DNA of 64,000 bases, taken from an uncultured Schlesneria sp. (GTDB lineage Bacteria > Planctomycetota > Planctomycetia > Planctomycetales > Planctomycetaceae). The notes beneath the pieces were generated by a model, which saw only the letters and a list, made by a program, of their open reading frames with translations, was not told the DNA's origin and made no database searches. The stretch spans positions 46,119 to 110,118 of the forward strand of contig CAIVEI010000108.1 of NCBI GenBank assembly GCA_903904835.1, given 5' to 3'. The first letter of the stretch is position 1, and the number at the start of each line of letters is the position of its first letter. A program made the position numbers and the translations under genes. This document shows positions 21,243 to 30,007 of this stretch, piece after piece.

Positions 21243-21507
21243 CGGAGAAATCCTTTTCGTGCTTGCGAAGGCAAGGTCTCGATGAACGCGCCCCAAGCGC
21301 GATGGTCATGTCCGACGAAACAAAAACGCCGCCACGAGCCATTGTTTCGACGCGGCTCGCAAGAACCCGTGCGGGCGCATGTCACGAACCACCTACCGAT
21401 AATGTTCGGCCTCAATGACAATCGAACTTTCTGCTCTTCGGGAATTCCGCTGTTCGCTCCATCGATTACCCTCAGCGAAACAGCCAATCTTGTGCAGATT
21501 TCGACTT

Positions 21508-21594
21508 CTACTGGATGATGCGCAGCGACCAATGCGGAAAATCGGCAGTTTCCGCCGTCTCCAAGTCCAGCCACATCGGGGTAAATAACTTCAT
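21508..21594 (-). CDS. Candidate 28-residue small protein
   Basis: A short frame starts at ATG 21594 with GGAAGG five bases upstream, a strong Shine-Dalgarno by the standards of this window, and ends at TAG 21508-21510. The peptide begins MKLFTPMWLDLETAETADF and ends RIIQ. It has no signal peptide and is acidic in the middle. It may be a small protein, a leader peptide, or the surviving start of a lost gene. The only support is the ribosome site and position, so the call is tentative. Confidence 0.3.
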   Translation of the reverse strand: MKLFTPMWLDLETAETADFPHWSLRIIQ

Positions 21595-21975
21595 GAGCAC
21601 CTTCCAAACGTTAAGAAAACACTTTCACTCTTCTATTGAAAAGCGACATTTACTTTTGTGATATGGTTTTATATACTTGGCGGCGAGGAAGAAATCCGCG
21701 AGGACTCACATGAAACCAAAGTCGCCATCGTCGTCTTGAAGTTGGCAATTTTTTGCGTGTGGGCGGCGCCGAAGCAGCGAGAGCTTGGTTTTGAGAAAGT
21801 AGTAAGCCGCTACAAGCGGTTCGCCAGGAGCTACCGCTCCATGAACCCTAGGAACTTTAGCGACACTCCGAACGTCAAGTTCCTCAAGTGTAGACAATTT
21901 TATGAAGAATTTGTGAGTTGACGTCGTCTGCCTGTCAATGGAGGAATGATTCGATTCGAACTCGATTGAACTGCG

Positions 21976-22078
21976 TCAAACTTGATCGAACTCGAGCGCG
22001 ACGAAAAAAATGGAAATTGGCGTCGAAAACCCTGAGAATTACGAGGAATGGTCGAAGTCGATCAAACTTGATCGAACT
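21976..22078. repeat. Direct repeat TCAAACTTGATCGAACT, two copies
   Basis: Identical 17-base copies at 21976-21992 and 22062-22078, with related ATTCGAACTCGATTGAACT just before the first. The core TTGATCGAA is near-palindromic. Confidence 0.6.
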
Positions 22079-22283
22079 TTGACACCAGATTTTGTGATGG
22101 CTTGATTCCGGCGGCGCAGAAGAGACGAGGAGCTTCACCACGGAGGCACTGAGGTCACGGAGAAGACTTCAAAGGGAGGGATATCAGCGAACTGTTCCGA
22201 GTTTGTGATATTGCAAATTCGGTGTCCTGCGTTCCCTTCGTGTTAAAACGATTTTCCGAGTTTCGAATTTCGTTGGCCCATGG

Positions 22284-22474
22284 TCGCACAAATGCTTCCA
22301 TAGTTGCGCAAGTTTTCAAACCGCTGAAACGTCGAAAAAGGCCTTGTTTTTCCAATGTTGCGCAAATATTTCCATAGTTGCGCAAGTTTTCACAGAGTGC
22401 GAATCAGAAAGATTTCAACCACGGAAAGGCCTGACTTCCTCCAATGTTGCGCAAAAGGTCCCAGAGTTGCGCGA
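22284..22474. repeat. Three units of paired TTGCGCAA palindromes
   Basis: Palindromes TTGCGCAA at 22304, 22358, 22378 and 22447, with one- or two-base variants at 22284 (TCGCACAA) and 22467 (TTGCGCGA), form three pairs. In every pair the two start exactly 20 bases apart. The flanks repeat too: TTTCCATAGTTGCGCAAG and TCCAATGTTGCGCAAA. Units are 74 and 89 bases apart. Confidence 0.75.
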
Positions 22475-22791
22475 ATCTTTTGAAAAACGATTTTTCGTCC
22501 TTAATCGGCAGATTTTGCCAGCAGGGTCGTCGAGTTTTCGGGTAATAACGATTATTCATCGGCATCAACCCCTTTTTACCGCAACTTTGAAACCTGCAAG
22601 TTTCGATAGATCACGGACGAGTGACTCACAAGTGCAGCAGTCAATTGTGAGCCTTAAGTAACTGGCGGATCGCTGGGACGAGTGCTTGCCGCACCCTGGT
22701 GATCCACTGACGTGCGACCGGATCAACTGCGAAATCGACACTTCAAATCCATGAAGTCCGCGAATACTTGTTGTTTGGTATGTGCCGCATC

Positions 22792-25668
22792 ATGCAAAAA
22801 AGCCTCCTTCGCTTCCAGATCAGCCGGTACATCTACCGCGTCAGCGCTGCGGCGATCTGCTCGGCAGCAATGTCCGTCTCGGCATTGTCAGCCGCAGATA
22901 TCGATGTGACCCGGATCGATGATACAGGAGCAGGATCGCTTCGGCAGGGTATCTCGGCTGCTCAATCCGGTGATCGACTCAATTTCAATTCAATTTTGAA
23001 CGGTGCCACTCTGCTGAACGGAGCACCGATCGTCCTCAATAATGCTGCCACGTTTCTCGACTCAACTGGCATTAACGTGATCGACAATCACGCTTACTTG
23101 CTGGCAGATCCCGTGACCGTTCCACCGGTACCGCCCGCGACAGCATCGACGACGGCACCGGCTCCATTGACGATCAACTGGAAGGGGATTTTGACACTGA
23201 ATGGCACATTGTCCGACACCACGACGGGCGGCGCACTGATCATGACTGGTCCCGGTACGCTGGTGCTATCCAATAGCAACTCCTACTCCGGCGGGACGAC
23301 GATCAATGGCGGAACGATTCAGATCTCGAATGGCTCAGGATTGGGGTCGGGAACACTGACCGTTGGCAGTGTGGCCGGCACGAAGACACTCAGCCTCAGC
23401 GAGTCACTGAATCTCACCAATGCGATCACGTTAACTTCAGCACTCTATGTCAACTCGGCAGCAGGGACAACAAATCTGTTCAGCGGAATCATCAGTGGAA
23501 CCGCAGCGACGGATACGTTGAACACGGAGGGGACGGGAACATTACGATTAAGCGGGGTCAACACCTTTGCCGGGGGCGTTCATGTTGCAAACGCCAGCAC
23601 TCTTCGTGTCGAGAATAACGCCGCATTAGGTACGGGGACGCTCACTGTCGCCGGCGCGTTGAAACTGGACCTTGCCAGTGAACTCGGCGTGACAACCATC
23701 GCGAATAAGATTTCACTTGGTAACAGTTTGACGGCCAATATCAATTCGGGAACGACGACACTTAGCGGTGCGATCACCGAGACAACGCCCAGCCAATTTA
23801 CGAAGACCGGCGCGGGAACGCTGATCCTCTCTGGAGCCAACGTCTACACTGGTGGCACGATCATCAGCCAGGGGACGCTCCAGGGAGATTCAACAAGTCT
23901 CGTTGGAAACATCACAAATAATTCGTCATTGATTTTCAATCAGGGTGGATCCGGGACGTATGCTGGCCATCTGACGGGAACGGGCAACCTGACCAAAAAT
24001 GGCAACGGAACATTGAATTTCAGCGGTACGAGCGGTCTGTTAACGACTTCAATGGTGAATGCCGGCGACCTGCAGGTGACGGGATCGATCACCGGCCCGG
24101 TCAATATCAACAGCAGCTTAGCAGCACTGAGCGGTACGGGGAGCGTTGGCAGCGTCTCGAACAATGGTTTTGTGCAGCCGGGAACCCCCACCGGAATCGG
24201 TACGCTTAAAGTGAATGGCGATTTCACTCAGCAGACGGGGGGAAAGACCGAGATCAAGATCAATTCCGCAGGGAATACTCCTGGAGTCAACAACGACCAA
24301 CTCAATATCACAGGCAAGGCAAAACTGGGTGGCGCGCTGGATGTGATTGCCTTGACTGGAGGGACCTACACTCCAGGAACGCGCTATACGATTTTAACCG
24401 CAACGGGGGGCGTGACGACACCCTTTGCACAGGTCTCAACCAACCTTTCCATGTTCGGCGTCGACGTCACTTATGCTCCGAACGACGTAAGCTTTCAACT
24501 GGTCCAGACCACCAGCCTGAAAGCCGCAGCCCAGACAGCAAACCAGCTTTCGGTGGGAACCGCTCTTGATAACATCGCGCTCACTTCGACCGGCGGACTG
24601 TTCGCGATGATTAACAACCTCGGAACACAGTCACCCGCTCAACAACGTCAATCGATGACTCAAATGAGCGGAGACATCTTCGGAAGCCTGCAAACGATCG
24701 GCTTACAGATTGGTGATCAGTTTCAGCAACGCGTGACCAGCGCTCTCGTAAGCAACGGCCGGTTCCTCACCGGTCCACAAAATTTGACATCCTCCAACCC
24801 GAATGTGCGAGGCCAGTCTCCGCCCCCTGACGGATCGGTCAAAACATGGTTCCAGGGGTTTGGTGGCGGAGGCAATCTTCGCAGTGACGGCAACGCTGCA
24901 GGCGTCAACTTCAGCCAGGGGGGCGGCGTTTACGGTATCGACCTGGAAGACGAAGATAACGGACGAATCGGTATCGCCGGCGGCACGTCGTATCTGGCAT
25001 TTAACGACAGCTACAACGCCAATGGAGGTGTCAACTCGTATCAGGTTGGCCTGTACTCCATGAAACACGACGAAACGGGTTATCTGCTCTCATCTGTCAA
25101 CTATGGTTTTAACTCTTATATTACGAATCGAAATGTGACCGGCGTCGGACTTCCCCAGCTACTGCATGCGGACTATTCGGGAAATCAAATCGGGGCCAAC
25201 GGCGAAGCGGGACTGAAACTCGAACTAGGGATCTTTCGAATCCAGCCTCTGGTTGGCTTGCAGTATCTGTATCTCTGCCAGCAAGGCTTTCGTGAATCGG
25301 GTGGTGCTGCGGGGCTGGACGTTGCCCGAAGTCGAGCAAATTCACTGCGAGCGAGTGTCGGAGCACGCGTGTTGATCGATCAATGGGACGGTCCGAATGG
25401 CACAATCTGGACGCCGTTTTCGCATGCTCGATTCGTTTCGGACCTGCTCGACAACGATCGAACCATCAACGCCTCGTTTAACGGATCTCCGGTCGGAGGA
25501 GCGTTCACAACCCAGGGAACCCGGATCGGTCAGAACTATGGAGTCTTCGGCGAAGGACTCGAAATTCGAGTAAATGAATCCTGGTCACTGTTCGGCGGAG
25601 CCGACGTGATGGTCGGCGATCGGATCACCATTGTCACGGGATCGCTTGCCGCGATGTGTTATTGGTGA
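22792..25668 (+). CDS. Autotransporter (type Va) with beta-strand repeat passenger
   Basis: Outer-membrane protein that inserts a C-terminal beta-barrel and exposes its own passenger. ATG 22792 gives a signal peptide ending SVSALSAAD; in-frame starts at 22768 (TTG) and 22780 (ATG) are possible. The passenger carries at least four autotransporter-associated beta-strand repeats, recognisable by GPGTLVLSNSNSYSGGTTI, GTGTLRLSGVNTFAGG, GAGTLILSGANVYTGGT and NGNGTLNFSG. From about residue 680 it shows barrel-domain features: VKTWFQGFGGGGN, YGIDLEDEDNGRIGIAGG, alternating hydrophobic strands, and a terminal aromatic residue (Trp). The product is 958 residues. The segment upstream is repeat-rich and without an operon partner. 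The passenger target is unknown. Confidence 0.9.
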   Translation: MQKSLLRFQISRYIYRVSAAAICSAAMSVSALSAADIDVTRIDDTGAGSLRQGISAAQSGDRLNFNSILNGATLLNGAPIVLNNAATFLDSTGINVIDNHAYLLADPVTVPPVPPATASTTAPAPLTINWKGILTLNGTLSDTTTGGALIMTGPGTLVLSNSNSYSGGTTINGGTIQISNGSGLGSGTLTVGSVAGTKTLSLSESLNLTNAITLTSALYVNSAAGTTNLFSGIISGTAATDTLNTEGTGTLRLSGVNTFAGGVHVANASTLRVENNAALGTGTLTVAGALKLDLASELGVTTIANKISLGNSLTANINSGTTTLSGAITETTPSQFTKTGAGTLILSGANVYTGGTIISQGTLQGDSTSLVGNITNNSSLIFNQGGSGTYAGHLTGTGNLTKNGNGTLNFSGTSGLLTTSMVNAGDLQVTGSITGPVNINSSLAALSGTGSVGSVSNNGFVQPGTPTGIGTLKVNGDFTQQTGGKTEIKINSAGNTPGVNNDQLNITGKAKLGGALDVIALTGGTYTPGTRYTILTATGGVTTPFAQVSTNLSMFGVDVTYAPNDVSFQLVQTTSLKAAAQTANQLSVGTALDNIALTSTGGLFAMINNLGTQSPAQQRQSMTQMSGDIFGSLQTIGLQIGDQFQQRVTSALVSNGRFLTGPQNLTSSNPNVRGQSPPPDGSVKTWFQGFGGGGNLRSDGNAAGVNFSQGGGVYGIDLEDEDNGRIGIAGGTSYLAFNDSYNANGGVNSYQVGLYSMKHDETGYLLSSVNYGFNSYITNRNVTGVGLPQLLHADYSGNQIGANGEAGLKLELGIFRIQPLVGLQYLYLCQQGFRESGGAAGLDVARSRANSLRASVGARVLIDQWDGPNGTIWTPFSHARFVSDLLDNDRTINASFNGSPVGGAFTTQGTRIGQNYGVFGEGLEIRVNESWSLFGGADVMVGDRITIVTGSLAAMCYW

Positions 25669-25737
25669 TTAGTCCAGCTTCCATGTCGATGCCGTCAGTT
25701 TTTGTCACGCAGACTACCAGCCCGCATGAGGTGTTAC

Positions 25738-25763
25738 GGCACACGGGCTAAAGCCCATGCGAC
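25738..25763. repeat. GCATGGGCTTCAGCCCGTGC-type hairpin, inverted copy
   Basis: Read on the minus strand it gives CGCATGGGCTTTAGCCCGTG, one base from the consensus core. It lies 70 bases after the autotransporter stop in the 227-base spacer before 25896. Confidence 0.6.
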
Positions 25764-25895
25764 GGCTAGTAGCGTGCTGTGGTTGATCGACAAAAACTCT
25801 GGCTGAAACCGATCCTGTCGCTCCACGGTTGCGATCGTTTTCGTTACGATCTCGTCTTGTTTGAAGATTCTAAAATTCGTTGAAGGATTCGCGGC

Positions 25896-26357
25896 ATGCC
25901 GATTTTTGAGAGTCGAACGGAGCTCTATGGTTCCGTGGACCAGGTTTTTGACTTTCTCATCCGCCCTGCCAATTTAGAGGCGATCGCACCGCCGGCAATG
26001 CAGTTTGTGTACGTCACCCCGCCCGACGTGATTGAACTGGGAAGCCGACTGACGTGTAAGGCTCAGGCTTACGGAATGGTTCAAGAGTTGACGTATGAAA
26101 TCGTCGAACTCAATTCTCCTTCACTGTTTCGCGAAAAGATGGTTGACGGACCGCTGAAGCTCTGGCTGCACGACTATATTATTGAGCCACATGAGTCGTC
26201 CGACCTTGTCACGTTAATCAATCGGATCGAGTTCGAGCCACCAGGCGGACTGTTGGGGTTTATTGTCACGGAAGAGAGTATTCTCGATGCGCTGGATGAC
26301 GGGTTCGATTACCGAAGGAAAGCCCTTCAAAAGAAATTTGTGAATCCTAATTCGTGA
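25896..26357 (+). CDS. SRPBCC-family (START/polyketide cyclase-like) protein
   Basis: Small helix-grip ligand-binding protein. It begins IFESRTELYGSVDQVFDFLI, the typical first strand and helix of SRPBCC proteins, continues with NLEAIAPPAMQFVY and ELGSRLTCKAQAYG, and closes with a long C-terminal helix ESILDALDDGFDYRRKALQ. The product is 153 residues, as expected (about 140-160). AAGGA lies 8 bases before the ATG. Members of this type are often found as coenzyme or lipid binding proteins, but the ligand cannot be read from the sequence. It is monocistronic on the plus strand. Confidence 0.85.
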   Translation: MPIFESRTELYGSVDQVFDFLIRPANLEAIAPPAMQFVYVTPPDVIELGSRLTCKAQAYGMVQELTYEIVELNSPSLFREKMVDGPLKLWLHDYIIEPHESSDLVTLINRIEFEPPGGLLGFIVTEESILDALDDGFDYRRKALQKKFVNPNS

Positions 26358-26491
26358 ATCGCGTGCGAGAGAGAACACAAGGCATGTCAGTCAGGAATCG
26401 AGCCATGATCGATGCCTCGATCATCGGGCTAATGGATTAGAAACCGCGATGTTCTGGGGTCGGGCGTTCACCCGCCCCCCTCTTCCAGTCA

Positions 26492-27208
26492 TCAACCAAC
26501 CCAGGTTGGCATCTGGTACCAGGCGTCTTTCAGGCGACGTCGAGCCAGGCGGTAGTCGGGGCAGAATTGGCCGACGAGTTTCCAGAAGTGTCGCGAATGA
26601 TTCATCTCGCGCATGTGGCATAGCTCGTGGATCAGGACGTATCTGACCAGATCAGGTTCGACGAACAATAGCTTTTGATTCAAACTGATCGTACCCGTCG
26701 TGGAACAGCTTCCCCAGCGGCTTTTCTGGCAGCGGATAGCGGTCTTGACGAAGGCGATCCCTGTTTCGGTACTCAGCTTTCGAAGCCAGGGATTCAAGAC
26801 ATTGAACGCCTGACGACGAGTCCAACGCTGGAGTACTGATTGGCAGGCCGCGATATTCTCGACAGGACCGGCAATCGTCAGATTTCCATTCCCATCATCG
26901 GTAAGGGTGATTGTCTGCGATCGCCGTGGCTTGTAATCGACCGACCACGTTCGCCCTGTCGATGGCAACATGATTGAGGTCGGCAAGACCATGGCGGGTT
27001 CAGCGGTCCGTCGTTGTCTGGCCTCGTGGACTTTGGACAGCGCGGATTGAACCCAGGCGTGTTTATCGCGAAGGAATTTCGGGATCAAAGCCCGATTGAA
27101 TCCGGGAGGAACCACAACTTCCAGACCTCGATCGACGGTGACTCGCAGACTCATGTATTTCGCACGAGTACTCTCACGAATCTGATAGTCAAAATGAGGC
27201 TCTGACAT
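26492..27208 (-). CDS. YgjP-like (M48/SprT-type) zinc metallopeptidase
   Basis: Contains the zincin motif HELCH in YVLIHELCHMREMNHSRHFW (about residues 187-206), with a downstream third His in SRHFWKLV, as in the YgjP/DUF45 family. Upstream lie the family segments KSRWGSCSTTGTISLNQKLL (about 161-180) and an N-terminal strand region resembling DYQIRESTRAKYMSLRV. At 238 residues it is the normal length. No signal peptide is present, so it is probably cytoplasmic. The physiological substrate of the family is not established. Its 3' end faces the SRPBCC gene. Confidence 0.9.
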   Translation of the reverse strand: MSEPHFDYQIRESTRAKYMSLRVTVDRGLEVVVPPGFNRALIPKFLRDKHAWVQSALSKVHEARQRRTAEPAMVLPTSIMLPSTGRTWSVDYKPRRSQTITLTDDGNGNLTIAGPVENIAACQSVLQRWTRRQAFNVLNPWLRKLSTETGIAFVKTAIRCQKSRWGSCSTTGTISLNQKLLFVEPDLVRYVLIHELCHMREMNHSRHFWKLVGQFCPDYRLARRRLKDAWYQMPTWVG

Positions 27209-27581
27209 CCCGCTTCATTCCCGATAGGATTTGCCTGTGCCTGATCTGGTCCGAAGAGCCCGCAGCATGACACCCCACATCAATCGAGTTTATTAAGCCA
27301 TCCATGGTGGCAATCTTGTTTTCACTCGACATCAGTCGACTGAGTTCTAAAGAAAAATCGCCAGCGACGGAAGAGTGTTTCCCGATCCTGGCGTGCGAAC
27401 GATTTTTTGATGTGATGAATCAAGTCTCGAAAAGGGTCGGACATGAGCCGAAGTCAAAGTGAATTGATTGACCTTGTTCCAAAGAACGTTCATTCTTATT
27501 TCACCGTTCGTTACCAAAGAATGAAGCATCCTTTCGGAAACGGGTTACAGTTCGCGTTACCTTGAGTGAGGGGATCAAGAC
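27209..27581. other. Intergenic region before the GyrI-like gene
   Basis: A 373-base divergent spacer. TTCATTCTT (27489-27497) and AAGAATGAA (27517-27525) are 9-base inverted arms some 57 bases before the GyrI-like start and could be an operator. Nothing else is recognised. Confidence 0.35.
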
Positions 27582-28028
27582 ATGAAGATTGAAATCATCG
27601 ACGCCCCGCTTCGAATCAGCTTATTCGGCTACCACGGTTCCCTTGATGGAGAAAGCGTCCCTGTGGTGGGGAAAAGGCTGATGGACAAAATGTGGCGTGA
27701 GGTGCAGGCTCTCAGCTTGAAGACCAAAGGAATCAATCATTGGGTCTACCTGCCAGACTCAATGATGTTCACCGGAATCGAGTTGGCCGAGGGAACGCCA
27801 GCAGTTGGAACCCTTGAACCACTGGAGGTGTCACTTGAGCGATACCTTCGCTTTGTTCACACCGGTCCATACTCAGAGCTACCGCAAATCTGGCCGAAAC
27901 TCGTTGCCGAGATCAAGCAACGTGGGGAAACCCCAGCGAAACCCTCTCTCGAAATTTACGGGCACTGGAATGAAGATCCGGCAAAATGTGAGACAACGAT
28001 CTTGATCAGCTTGAAACGAGGCAATTAA
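27582..28028 (+). CDS. GyrI-like small-molecule-binding protein
   Basis: Single effector-binding domain of the GyrI/AraC-C-terminal type (SHS2 duplicate fold). The typical pattern is an N-terminal strand IEIIDAPLRISLFGYHG, a helix KRLMDKMWREVQ, a central GIELAEGTPAVGTLE strand-turn, and the close of the fold RYLRFVHTGPYSELPQIWPKL with ending PSLEIYGHWNEDP. The product is 148 residues with no DNA-binding domain. A GAGGGG ribosome site precedes the ATG. A very small gene follows 14 bases later on the same strand. Ligand and target are unknown. Confidence 0.85.
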   Translation: MKIEIIDAPLRISLFGYHGSLDGESVPVVGKRLMDKMWREVQALSLKTKGINHWVYLPDSMMFTGIELAEGTPAVGTLEPLEVSLERYLRFVHTGPYSELPQIWPKLVAEIKQRGETPAKPSLEIYGHWNEDPAKCETTILISLKRGN

Positions 28029-28042
28029 AAAAGGCATCCACA

Positions 28043-28354
28043 ATGCTTCTTCGATGCCGCGCCTGTAATAAAGTTCATAGTTCCCGAACTTCGGTCGCGA
28101 GCGAATTTGTTTGCGAATGTGGCGTAGTAAATGACTGTCCCAAACCACCTGAATTGTCTCGAATAGGATTGGCACTGAAGGGATCTTCGCTTACCGCTGG
28201 ATGGATGATGGAGCGATCGATCTTCGAAACGCATTACGTCACGAAATGCTTCTGGCCGGTTTTTCTGTTTTTGCCTTTTGGGATGGTATTCGGTTTCTTT
28301 GGAGGCGTGTTTTTTGGGAAGACATACGTTGCATGGCTTGAGAAAAACCTGTAG
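28043..28354 (+). CDS. Small membrane protein with N-terminal zinc ribbon
   Basis: Begins LLRCRACNKVHSSRTSVASE then FVCECGVVNDC: two Cys pairs (CRAC, CECG) that would make a zinc ribbon in the first 35 residues. A linker follows, then a hydrophobic region KCFWPVFLFLPFGMVFGFFG (about 68-87) that should form a transmembrane helix or hairpin, and a short tail. The product is 103 residues. It is 14 bases after the GyrI-like gene on the same strand and probably co-transcribed. AAGG lies about 9 bases upstream. I do not know the family; zinc binding is inferred from Cys spacing. Confidence 0.6.
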   Translation: MLLRCRACNKVHSSRTSVASEFVCECGVVNDCPKPPELSRIGLALKGSSLTAGWMMERSIFETHYVTKCFWPVFLFLPFGMVFGFFGGVFFGKTYVAWLEKNL

Positions 28355-28464
28355 TGATTGATTTCATTAATGATGTCATGGTGATGCGGTGCTTACTCGC
28401 TTAAACTCGCGGCCCAGCCTGCGGCGAAAAATTGTTGGCCAAATACCAGACAACCAGAAAACGC

Positions 28465-29127
28465 ATGAATTACTTTGCTCACGCGCTGAATCATATCGCC
28501 CGGCCTTATTTCATGGCCGGGACGGCGATTCCTGACTGGTTATCCGCCGTCGACCGGAAGGTCCGATTGCGGCCGCGATGCCTGGAACCCTGGCTTTGTT
28601 GCGAGGATGCGACTCAATCGGAGGTTGCTGCGGGGGCGTTGAAACACCTGACGGATGACGACTGGTTCCATGCGACGCGAGGCTTTGTAGAAGTGACCTC
28701 AGAACTGACACGGCTGTTTCGTGAGCAACTGGGGCCGGACGAACGGTTTCATTGCGGGTTCCTGGGCCATGTCGGAATGGAATTGATTCTGGATGGCGTG
28801 CTGATGGTTCGTTACCCAGACCGGTTTGAAGAATATTGGCGTGCGATGGAATTCGTGGAACCGACGGTTGTTGAATCGGCGGTCAATCGGATGGCCAAAA
28901 CACCGACTGATCGGTTAGCGTGGTTTATCGACCTCTATCGACGCGAGCAGTTTCTTCGGTCTTATGAGAATGATCGAACGCTCTTGGCTCGCTTGAATCA
29001 AGTGCTGCTACGAGTCAAACTGTCGCCCATTCCACAGGACGCTGAAAAGGTTGTGGCGGTTGGCCGATCGCTGGTCACACAGCGATTGCGCGATCTGCTG
29101 CCGGTGGAACATTTTTTATTGTCTTAA
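28465..29127 (+). CDS. Hypothetical protein resembling acyl-carrier-protein phosphodiesterase
   Basis: Starts MNYFAHALNHIARPYFMAGT, much like the MNFLAHL-type N-terminus of AcpH/YajB ACP hydrodiesterases, and contains further His/Asp-bearing helices typical of HD-like folds: VAAGALKHLTDDDWFHATR and FHCGFLGHVGMELILDGVL. The upstream in-frame TTG at 28432 is less likely because the family-like sequence starts at 28465. The product is 220 residues (AcpH about 190). The resemblance is partial and the enzyme activity is uncertain. It is followed 28 bases later by an epimerase-like gene on the same strand. Confidence 0.6.
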   Translation: MNYFAHALNHIARPYFMAGTAIPDWLSAVDRKVRLRPRCLEPWLCCEDATQSEVAAGALKHLTDDDWFHATRGFVEVTSELTRLFREQLGPDERFHCGFLGHVGMELILDGVLMVRYPDRFEEYWRAMEFVEPTVVESAVNRMAKTPTDRLAWFIDLYRREQFLRSYENDRTLLARLNQVLLRVKLSPIPQDAEKVVAVGRSLVTQRLRDLLPVEHFLLS

Positions 29128-29155
29128 CCCGTCATTCAAGAGAGGATTACTGGCC

Positions 29156-29998
29156 ATGAAATATGGAATGAACATGCTGCTTTGGACGTCAGACGTCACC
29201 GAAGAGCATTACGGAATCCTCGAAAACCTGAAGCATTGGGGGTTTGACGGAGTGGAACTGCCGGTATTCGATCTCGATCTGGCGAAGTTTTCCCGACTTG
29301 GAAAAAAGCTGAGTGAGATCGGCCTGGAACGAACGGCAGTCACGGTTTGCTCCGATGCTGATAACCCCATTTCCCCCGATGCCGCTGTGCGAGAAGCCGC
29401 ACTGACTCGATTGAAGAAAGCCATCGAAGTGGTCGCAGCAGCCGGGGCCACTCACCTTTGTGGTCCGATCCACTCAGCGTTGGGAACCTTCAGCGGTACT
29501 GGTCCGACATCGGATGAGTGGCAACGAGGGCTTGACGTCCTGACGAAAGCGGCTGATCACGCTCAGAAAAACCACGTCACACTGGTCTGCGAATATCTGA
29601 ATCGTTTCGAGTGCTATTTTCTCACGAATGCGGCGGACGACGCCCGGTTCTGTCGCGAAGCCAATCATCCCAATCTCAAGATGATGTACGATACCTTCCA
29701 TGCGAACATCGAGGAGAAGGACTTAGCAGCGGCGATGAGAAGCTGCTGGGATCAAGTCGTTCATGTTCACATTTCGGAAAACGATCGTTCGACCCCCGGC
29801 GAGGGGCATGTCGATTGGGCGACAACATTCAAGACGCTGAAAGAACTGAAATACGACGGTTGGCTGATGGTCGAAGCATTCGGCCTGGCGTTACCGGCGC
29901 TCGCCGCAGCCACCAAGGTCTGGCGAAGAATGTTTCCCACGGAAGAATACCTGGCGAAACAGTCGCTGGCCTTCATGAAGAAGATGATGGCGGATTGA
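29156..29998 (+). CDS. Sugar phosphate isomerase/epimerase (xylose isomerase-like TIM barrel)
   Basis: Member of the AP endonuclease 2/xylose isomerase-like TIM-barrel superfamily, close to D-psicose/D-tagatose 3-epimerases. It begins KYGMNMLLWTSDVTEEHYGI, and carries the metal-binding positions expected for that group: a Glu in VCEYLNRFE, Asp and His in LKMMYDTFHANIE, His/Glu in VHVHISENDRSTPGEGHVDW, and a final Glu in GWLMVEAFG. The start is ATG 29156; the longer frame from 29051 lies inside the preceding gene. The product is 280 residues (family about 280-290). The substrate cannot be fixed from sequence. Confidence 0.88.
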   Translation: MKYGMNMLLWTSDVTEEHYGILENLKHWGFDGVELPVFDLDLAKFSRLGKKLSEIGLERTAVTVCSDADNPISPDAAVREAALTRLKKAIEVVAAAGATHLCGPIHSALGTFSGTGPTSDEWQRGLDVLTKAADHAQKNHVTLVCEYLNRFECYFLTNAADDARFCREANHPNLKMMYDTFHANIEEKDLAAAMRSCWDQVVHVHISENDRSTPGEGHVDWATTFKTLKELKYDGWLMVEAFGLALPALAAATKVWRRMFPTEEYLAKQSLAFMKKMMAD

Positions 29999-30007
29999 TC
30001 CCGGCAG

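Larger units (their letters stand above)
21595..22791. other. Gene-poor, repeat-rich intergenic stretch
   Basis: About 1.2 kb without a supported gene. It holds direct repeats TCAAACTTGATCGAACT (21976 and 22062), a CACGGAGGCACTGAGGTCAC element near 22139, and the TTGCGCAA array at 22284-22474. Open frames such as 21658-21921 are short, lack a ribosome site and match nothing I recognise. The promoter of the autotransporter gene must be at the right end. Confidence 0.5.

Noticed and set aside
21185..21607. 140-codon minus-strand frame (TTG start)
   Set aside because: Overlaps the start of the exported-protein gene and has no good ribosome site in its own frame; the nearby strong Shine-Dalgarno serves ATG 21594 in another frame.
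21658..21921. 87-codon plus-strand frame in the gene-poor stretch
   Set aside because: No ribosome site, no recognisable sequence, and the region consists of repeats; better treated as non-coding.
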